Positions 57,369 to 64,000 of a stretch of 64,000 nucleotides of DNA are shown here, in pieces (positions within the stretch are counted from its first letter, which is position 1; each line of letters opens with the position of its first letter). This stretch comes from Sipunculus nudus (lineage: Eukaryota; Annelida; Sipuncula; Golfingiida; Sipunculidae): contig CM049306.1 of the NCBI GenBank assembly GCA_026874595.1, positions 63,866,019-63,930,018 of the forward strand, written 5' to 3'. The notes beneath the pieces were generated by a model. The model was not told the DNA's origin. It worked only from the letters and a program-made list of their open reading frames with translations, and ran no database searches. The translations under genes were made by a program, and so were the position numbers.

Positions 57369-59012
57369 CAACAAGTGACCCGTGATTCATGACGCTCAGC
57401 TGATTAGGAAGACATCACAAAAGGGATTTTATCATATGATTGCCAAATTTTGTAGGTGTTATCCCCATTCAACTGTAGTAATTAAAGTGTTTCAAAATCA
57501 ATGAGAAGAAAAAATTTCATAATAATATGTCCAGCAATTGCCATGAAATCTAGCCTTTTTGAATGCAGTCAGCTGAGCTCAAAATGATCATTCACATTTT
57601 TGAAGGACATCCCTGGATGTCAAAACAGAAGTTTCTAGGTCGAACACTAGAGTTTTGTACCCTGTCTAACAGTCTTGGTGCTTAAAATATTTTTGGCCAA
57701 TAATAGAGGTCATCACGACGTAATTTTAGCTTTCCATGGAGATTCCTAAAGATGTTTTGGCCGTTAGTACGTAAAATATAGATTACCTAATTTCAGGTTT
57801 CAGTGGATATTGCCCAAGACTTCCCTGTATATTACGTTGGAACAGTCTAGGGCTAAAAAATACAATTTGTGCCCATGCATCTGATTTACAGGGTTCACAG
57901 ATTTTAGGTCACCATGACCTAATTTCAGGTTTCCATGCAGATTTACACAGGACCTGCCTGACTGTCATGTAAGAAGATTCTTACGAAATAGATACAATTT
58001 GTGCCCTGTCTGACTCTGAGTGCTCTAAATCATTTTTTTTTTGGCTCAATGTTTTGAAATTATAGGTCACCATGACGTAATTTCAGGTTTCCAAGGAGAT
58101 TTGCCTGAAACCTCCCTGGATGCACAGTTAAAAGTTTCTAGTCTACCAGTTACGATTTGTACGTGTCTTGTTGACGGACGGACTGCTTCATCTGAAGGTC
58201 TCAAAACTAGAGAAAAATTGCGTAAAATTAGAAAAAAATATAGGTGTCACCACCAGTTTTCAGGAAATGATGAAATATTCCATTATCAATATGCATTGAA
58301 AGGATTATGGCAATCATTAATGCATCTGTTATTCAGATACTGGAGCTTTTGTATCAAATTGTTATTTATACTGAGATACAATAACAGCTCCATAACTAAA
58401 AAAATTTGTCACAGTGACCTTATTTCAGGTGTCCTGATAAATTTTTCAAGGACCTTCCTGGATCTCAAGACAGAAGACTTTAGGCTCAACAGTAAAGTTC
58501 TGTACCCTGTGTGACTCTGTGACGTGGATGCTTAAAAGTTTTTTTTGACCAGTAGCATGCAAAATATAGGTCCCCATGACATAATTTCAGGTTTCCAAGG
58601 AGATTTGCCTTGGGCATACCTGGCTGTACAGTCGGAAGTTTCTAAGTCTATCAGTCACGGTTAACGGCTGGAATGCTTCATTTTAATGTCTCAGAATAGA
58701 GAAAAAAATGCGTAACAAATTTCAGTAAAGATAAAGGTGACAACACCAGTCTTCAGGAACTTTTGAAACACGCCATGATCAATATGCATGAAAAGAATCG
58801 TGGCAACTCAAAGAATATAGGTCACAGTGACCTCATTTCAAATATCCAAGGAGATTTTTATGGGCCTCCATGTATGTTAAGTTAGAAGATTCCAGGTCCA
58901 GCAGTTACGATTTGTGCCCTGTTAACGGACGGACGGACAGATAGACGAACAGATAGACAGAGAGACGGACAGAGGGGTTACTATAGCTTAGATGACTTTC
59001 AGTCAGCTGAGA
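57369..59012 (+). mobile_element. Hairpin-type non-autonomous element (family E)
   Basis: It starts 'aacaagtgacccgtgattca' with 'gacgctcagctg' close behind. It ends at 58925-59012 with a degraded GACGGACAGA microsatellite and 'agcttagatg...cagctgaga'. The core contains about three diverged repeats with 'catgac(g/c)taatttcaggtttcc' near 58070, 58580 and, more weakly, 57790. The 157-codon ORF at 58041-58514 spans two core repeats and shows no domain, so I treat it as spurious. Confidence 0.55.
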
Positions 59013-59560
59013 TTCATATGCGTAAACATAAGAAAAATACAGGTGGTGCCACCAGTCTTCGGAAATGATGAAACACTCCATGATCAATATGCATGTTCAG
59101 AATCATGGCAATCAATTCATGAGTTATTCAGCTAATGGAGCTTTTGTATTAACTTTTTAATTTTTTTCACAGTGACCTAATTTCAACTTTCCAAGGGGAT
59201 TTTTTATTAACTTCCATGGGTGTAACGTTAGAATATTATAGGGCTAGCAGATATAACCTGTGCCTCGTCTGACTGTCAGACCGTAGTTTGCAAAATAGGT
59301 CACCATGGCCTAATTTCACGTTTCCAAGGCGAATTGCCTTGGACTACCCTGGATGTATAGTTAGAAGTTTCAAGGTTTTCCGGTTACAATTTGTGCCTTG
59401 TTAATGGACGGACTGCTTCATCTGAGGTCTCAAAAGTAGATAAAATGCGTAAAATAAGAAATAAACTATAGGTAGTATGACTATTCTTCAGGAAATGTTG
59501 AAACATTCCATGATCAACATGCATGGAAAGGATCATGGCAATCATTAATGCATTAGGCCA
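59013..59560 (+). repeat. Further diverged copies of the 335-bp/E-type monomers
   Basis: 'ggtggtgccaccagtcttc' near 59040 and 'cttcaggaaatgttgaaaca' near 59490 mark at least two partial monomers. There is no 3' hairpin or microsatellite; the similarity fades at about 59560. Confidence 0.5.
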
Positions 59561-60467
59561 TTATTTTTTAATTAATTTTTTCTCAAACGGAGCTAAAAAA
59601 AATCTTTAGTGGGGGAGGACGGGGCAAAATTTGAAAATGTATTATCGTTAATTAATTTTGTAACGGGCCATGTTATTAATATGCTATTGACCATTGTAAA
59701 CTGAAATAGATAAAATAAGAGACATTTTTTAACTATTTATAAACTGTTATCATAACACAAACTTGGTACATTTGGTTACCATATGTATTATATAGATAGT
59801 GATTTAATAATCTCAAAGCCAGTTGTATGTTCTTTCAAGTATTTACACTATGTAAAACTTCACTTAACACTCACCTGAGCATGGTAAAATCAAATCTGAT
59901 TTAAGCCTTCGGCTTCAGTTTTAGATATTAAAAATAAACATAAAATATTTAAACACAAAAATCATTAACACATCTTTAATTAACAATAAAAAATCTATCT
60001 ACGTTCACAAAAATATATTCCCCTCATATTTAAATAAAAAATATTATGACCTTACCAGTCAGCACAAATGAAAGCCGTTGTCAATTAAAGAGTATAGGAC
60101 ATTAAGGATACCCAGCATAACTTTACAATCAAAATACTTTTTTTAGATAACAACAGTTCAAACTTTTAAGGTAAAGCTTTCTTACCATTTTAAATCATGG
60201 TGTTTGGCATTCACCTTTTTGTCAGAGGAATGTAACACATTCAGAGGAACTTAACAGAGATGTTACAGAAAAAAATTTAAAAAAATGAATGCCGATATCA
60301 TTCCAGGATCTGTTAAAAATTTCACTGTATAGCTTTCTCTTGTAATTTCTGAAAAGGTAAAAAACGGCAACCATATTTAAAATGAAAATACTATAGCAGC
60401 ATTATTGAAAGTCTGAATACCTTAAGAGTAAATAATAGGAACCTTGAGAATAGAATTTTACCGTGAA

Positions 60468-60735
60468 ACCTATGTTTCGCTTTCATATAAGGAAAAACCC
60501 ACAGCCATTTCCCCCACAAAATTACTTAATAAAAAAGACAAACAATTAATACGGTGTCTTAAGTGGCGGATTTAGAGGGGGACCTATGTTTCGCTTTCAT
60601 AAGGGAAAAAAACCCACAGCCATTTCCCCCACAAAATTACTTAATAAAAAAGACAAACAATTAATAAGGTGTCTTCAGTGGCGGATCCAGAGGGGAAGCT
60701 TTGGGGGCTGAACCCCCCCCCCCCCCCCCCCAACG
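60468..60735. repeat. 113-bp tandem duplication followed by hAT-like end and C-run
   Basis: 'acctatgttt(cgctttcat)' to 'agtggcgga' is present twice, at about 60468-60580 and 60582-60690, with few differences. The second copy reads CAGTGGCGGATCCAGAGGGG, resembling a terminal sequence I associate with widespread hAT-type elements. It is followed by a C homopolymer of about 20 at 60712-60731. A single breakpoint could have copied this end twice. Confidence 0.5.
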
Positions 60736-60884
60736 TGAAAACATTATCATTTTTATCGTGAAGATTTTCTTTACAGTATTTTCAGTTGCCGTCATACAAA
60801 TATCACCCTCTCAAGTGAAAAACAAAAGTTAAAAATCCAAGGAATCGTTCGGAGAAACACATGTCTACACCAGGATCAGGCATC

Positions 60885-60990
60885 TTTTTTATTCCCCCGC
60901 CGTTAGGAGAGACTACGTCTGCCAGTCCCTCCGTCCTTTCGTCCGTCTTTCCTTCAATCCGCCCGGCCGTCCCGCACCATCACTGATGCC
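60885..60990 (-). repeat. Isolated 3' end of a 181-bp-family-like element, reversed
   Basis: The plus strand reads 'tttattcccccgcc' followed by an imperfect GTCC/GTCCGTC tract. Its complement is '..GGCGGGGGAATAAA', like the 'GGCGGGGGCATAAAA' ends at 18890 and 31260 with a GACGG-type tract before it. It is the only clear hairpin-type end in this window in reverse orientation. Confidence 0.45.
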
Positions 60991-62600
60991 ACACTTTCCT
61001 AGTTAAACATATGGCTGGGGACCCTTAATTGTGGCCCTAGGTCCCTGTTGTACTTTTTAATAATTAGTTAGGCATTTTCAAACATTGCTTATATGTCAGT
61101 TGGAATTCTCAATGGGGTATCTGTTTTTTTTTTTTAATTATTTTTCCGTGTCGCTCTTTAAAAGAAAAAAAAATGTACAAAAAGGAACAAGAAACTTGAG
61201 TAAAGTGACAATGTTTAATATACCTATAGCATCGTTTTACGGAAGATTTATTATCGATTACAAATGTATAAATTACCAAATAAATATGTAAACGATAATG
61301 CATAAATATGCGAACGAAAGAATTACATTTTATAATTCAGATGTATATATAAAAGAGAGATGATATTTGAACGTATAAAAGCAAGTTATGGACCAATGAA
61401 GCAACTGCACACAACGAAAAGTAATTTAAGCTATACCAGTTATTCAAAATAAACGCTGGTGAGTAATATCTTAAAAAGTATTTAGAGAATAATATACAAT
61501 CATGAGTTATTCGTTTGCCTTTTTAATGATGTTAAATGCACTTAAATGTTTATATGTAGTTTTGTCTTTTTTTATGACTGATCAGTTATTCAATTCAGAG
61601 ATTTAAATCAGAGATTTAATAATGAATGAAATGTTTACATCGTTGGGCACTTGTGCTCACGTCTCATGTTCATCTCTATACGATACCTTAAAAAGAGATT
61701 ATTAATATTCTATCGGTTGATAGAAAAAAAATTACCTCTGCGAAGCAAGGTTTATCATGTAACTATCGACGTTGGTTGATTCGTCTGTTAGCAGCTGTAC
61801 TCAACAGTTATAGACGGACTTATGAGGAGAGCCAGAAAAAAAATCCAAATTAATTAAGAGTTAACTGGATCACAATAATAATTTTATTTAAAAGATGATT
61901 TACTGTTGTGAAAAAAAGGCGATAAAAGTCATTTTTATTATTTAAGGGAAACTTAAATTGAATATATATTTCCGAAAGGGGCGAACAGACCGGTTATTCA
62001 AAATCGAGTTGGTGAACTTGCCCCACATTTCTCTTGAATTAATATAATCCTTGCGCTATAAACTGTAAATTCACAAAATAAAAAAAATACACATAATATG
62101 AATTGTCTGACTTTTAAGTCTTTATGTACGTTTTGTCTCAATTTGTTCATGAGTTTCAAGTTGTAAATTATGTCTCGGGAAAATATAATACGTTGCATCT
62201 CTGTGCATTTACTACAATTTCACAATTCACAAATTGACAGATCGTATATGAAGTGGAAAATACAAAGGTATATATTGATATCTATAACCGTGGATTCGTG
62301 TTTTTTTAGTTTCCAGTCTGCAAATTAATATATGTTAAATTGAAACTACGACGACATGTTTACAAGAGATTGAATGTGGTACTGGCCATCTAATACCTCT
62401 TTCTCTCATCCATCATTAACAGTTGATTTATTTCAAAACCATTATTCTGATGTTTAAAAATAGAAAAAGGGCTGTTTTTCGTTGTTTTTTTATAAGGGCA
62501 AAGAATTCTTTTTTTTTATCGGTATCAAGTGATTTAAATTCAAACAGCGTACCCAACGATTCACGCATAATAGCCTTTTGAACATCAGAAGTTTACACTG

Positions 62601-62602
<2 letters not shown>

Positions 62603-62665
<63 letters not shown>
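62603..62665. repeat. (AT)n microsatellite
   Basis: About 31 AT units, immediately left of the gypsy remnant. It may mark the breakpoint that removed the 5' half of that element. Confidence 0.9.
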
Positions 62666-62669
<4 letters not shown>

Positions 62670-62689
62670 ACTGTGGTAAACTGAATAGG

Positions 62690-63612
62690 CAGGCTGGGAT
62701 CGTTTCACTGGGATCGACAGTAGACGGTCAAACCATAAACTGGAAGGTCCATGTAGCCCCGATTAGCGATGACCTACTTATAGGACTCCATTTCCTCCTA
62801 GAAGCCGATATTACGGTCCGTGCCAGGGGAGGAATGCTGATCGGAAAAGGAAAGCCTTTACCCTCGAAGCTGATGTTGCCAGAGATGGGTCCGTACATAG
62901 TATTACTGGGGCACAACTCGCAAGAAGGACTACTGTTCCCGCCAGATCACAGGTTATTGCGGAGGTTAAAAGTGCATCTGCCCCGGACCTGCAGGAAGCG
63001 GTATTGGAACCAGAAGTACTATGTGACGGGCTGTTATTTGCTCGGGTTTTTGTCAGTAAGACAGATGCAATACCCGTTTGCATATATAATAAGCGTGTCA
63101 TTGCTTACGCCAGCTGGCGACTTGAACCTGCACACCAACGATCTTGTATAACACGGCGAGAACTCTTGGCCGTGGTGAAGGCTACCCAACAGTTCCGACA
63201 TTACCTACTCAACAGAGAGTTTGTGGTTCGAACCGATCATAATAGTATGACTTTGTTATTCAGGTTTAAAGCACCTCAAGGACAACTTGCCCGCTGGCTT
63301 GAATACCTAAGTCAGTTCTCCTTTGTTCTGGAACATCGGGCTGGTAAGAGACACGGCAATGCAGATGCTTTGAGTCGGCAAGGTTTTCCTGATGATGATC
63401 AGTGCGACTGCTACAAGGCTGGAAGGGATCTCCAATCATTGCCCTGTCGAGGTTGTAAACACTGCCAAAAGCTACATGAGCAATGGGCCAGGTTTGATGA
63501 AGACGTTGATGATCGACGTTGTTCCTCTGTCAATCCGAGCAGTTGCTCAAGTTACTGCCTCCACAGAAAATTACAACACTTCAGACAGTTGGGCCCCCCA
63601 GTATTCCTGTAG
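62690..63612 (+). pseudogene. Gypsy protease fragment fused to RNase H, RT deleted
   Basis: From about 62690 one frame gives 'STVDGQTINWKVHVAPISDD' then 'LLIGLHFLLEADITVRARGG', the C-terminal half of a retropepsin. A frameshift near 62888 leads to 'VPARSQVIAEVKS' and 'EPEVLCDGLLFARVFV', the linker that normally precedes RT. 'VCIYNKRVIAYASWRLEPAH' then joins directly to RNase H: 'TRRELLAVV' (Glu), 'VVRTDHNSM' (Asp), 'ARWLEYLSQF' and 'HGNADALSR' (Asp). The first RNase H Asp segment is lost with the RT. The join is in frame, so about 202 codons remain open to 63612. Confidence 0.8.
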
Positions 63613-63891
63613 TGAACTTCGAGATATGCAGCTGCAGGATCCAGACCTCAAGGTTCTTCACGTATGGATGGAACAAGATGAATGGGTTAACAAGGTTCGT
63701 AGTAGCCTGTTCGATGGGGAAGAGAAGCGTGCAGCAGCTAGTCCACCGGCTTTAATTGTCTGAACCAACACAGAGAGATGATAACCCATCTACAGAGTGC
63801 GGCCTAAACCAATACGAGCTAGAATCGGGGAATGCGCGTAGGACCCGAAGTGGCAGGGTGAGCAAACCTACCGCACGTTTCCTTAGTTAAG
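63613..63891 (+). pseudogene. Gypsy pol C-terminal remnants
   Basis: A shifted frame continues 'SCSELRDMQLQDPDLKVLHV', resembling the start of the integrase N-terminal region. It stops at 63761, and a third frame gives the pol tail 'NQYELESGNARRTRSGRV' to a stop at about 63891. The zinc-binding HHCC and DDE core of integrase are missing, so a second internal deletion lies near 63720-63760. Confidence 0.6.
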
Positions 63892-64000
63892 CCGTCTAAC
63901 GGTCTCTCTTACGGGTCTTAACCCGTTTCGTTGTGGACTTTCGTGATGTGTCACCCGACAACACTGCCTCCCTGTTCTGCACCTGATCATCTTACAGATG

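Larger units (their letters stand above)
59561..62602. other. AT-rich non-coding stretch with small repeats
   Basis: No gene is recognised on either strand. It contains the 113-bp duplication at 60468-60697, a reversed element end at 60885-60990, and long A/T runs. ORFs (61085-61291, 61109-61303, 61998-62198) are low-complexity. Confidence 0.45.
62667..63891 (+). mobile_element. Internally deleted Ty3/gypsy retrotransposon (pol remnant)
   Basis: Protease C-terminal part, protease-RT linker, RNase H and the pol C-terminal tail are recognisable in order. Gag, the protease active site, the whole RT and most of integrase are missing. The tail 'ARRTRSGRVSKP' plus 'ARFLS' and stop at about 63891 is typical of gypsy pol ends. 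63892-64000 may begin the 3' untranslated/LTR region ('gatgtgtcacccgacaaca'), but a polypurine tract is not obvious and the window ends. Confidence 0.75.

Noticed and set aside
58041-58514. 157-codon plus-strand ORF
   Set aside because: It spans two diverged core repeats of family E and an ACGG remnant. No motif is visible and the other core repeats do not hold the frame.

Overview
This is animal nuclear DNA: AT-rich, almost empty of long open frames, and packed with transposable elements. The repeat types point to a bivalve or related mollusc. Many elements have tandem-repeat cores, an ACGG-type microsatellite and a terminal hairpin, as in bivalve 'pearl'/Helentron-derived elements. DIRS, Helentron and Ty3/gypsy remnants are also present. 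The species is inferred from repeat style only.

The one host gene I can support lies on the minus strand and was not visible as a long ORF. It encodes a WASP/N-WASP-family protein. Coding exon 1 is 38568-38669 (34 codons, start codon at 38669, GT donor). Coding exon 2 is 13020-13160 (47 codons, AG acceptor and GTAAGT donor). Together they give an in-frame start of a WH1/EVH1 domain. Intron 1 is about 25.4 kb and is almost entirely nested mobile elements. Later exons should lie left of the window. The putative promoter (two CCGGAAG ETS-type sites) directly abuts a 3.44-kb inverted-repeat transposon carrying many GCTGATCAGC palindromes.

Layout. 1-13.0 kb (downstream intron): non-autonomous elements A1, B(i), a partial B and D1. 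B(i) is split by a 1965-bp TA-flanked transposon. 13.0-38.6 kb (intron 1): element A2 containing a 181-bp-repeat element, which contains element C, which contains B(ii); then D2; a DIRS retroelement (RT/RNase H and tyrosine recombinase) split by a second 1965-bp transposon; an inverted repeat with perfect splice-donor motifs; a LINE 3' fragment; and B(iii), interrupted by another 181-bp-repeat element and a 1150-bp solo LTR. 38.7-42.3 kb: promoter and palindrome-rich transposon. 42.4-43.9 kb: decayed non-LTR reverse transcriptase. 44.4-52.0 kb: decayed autonomous Helentron on the minus strand (papain-like protease, repeat-coded coiled coil, zinc-finger/DUF6570-like region, HUH Rep, PIF1-like helicase, AP-type endonuclease). 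52-62.6 kb: tandem and interspersed repeats with no recognisable gene. 62.7-64 kb: internally deleted Ty3/gypsy pol.

The elements form a plausible system. The Helentron could have supplied the rolling-circle machinery that spread the hairpin-ended non-autonomous families, and these in turn built the giant WASP intron. All recognised transposon proteins here carry stops, frameshifts or deletions, so this locus looks like a record of past activity.
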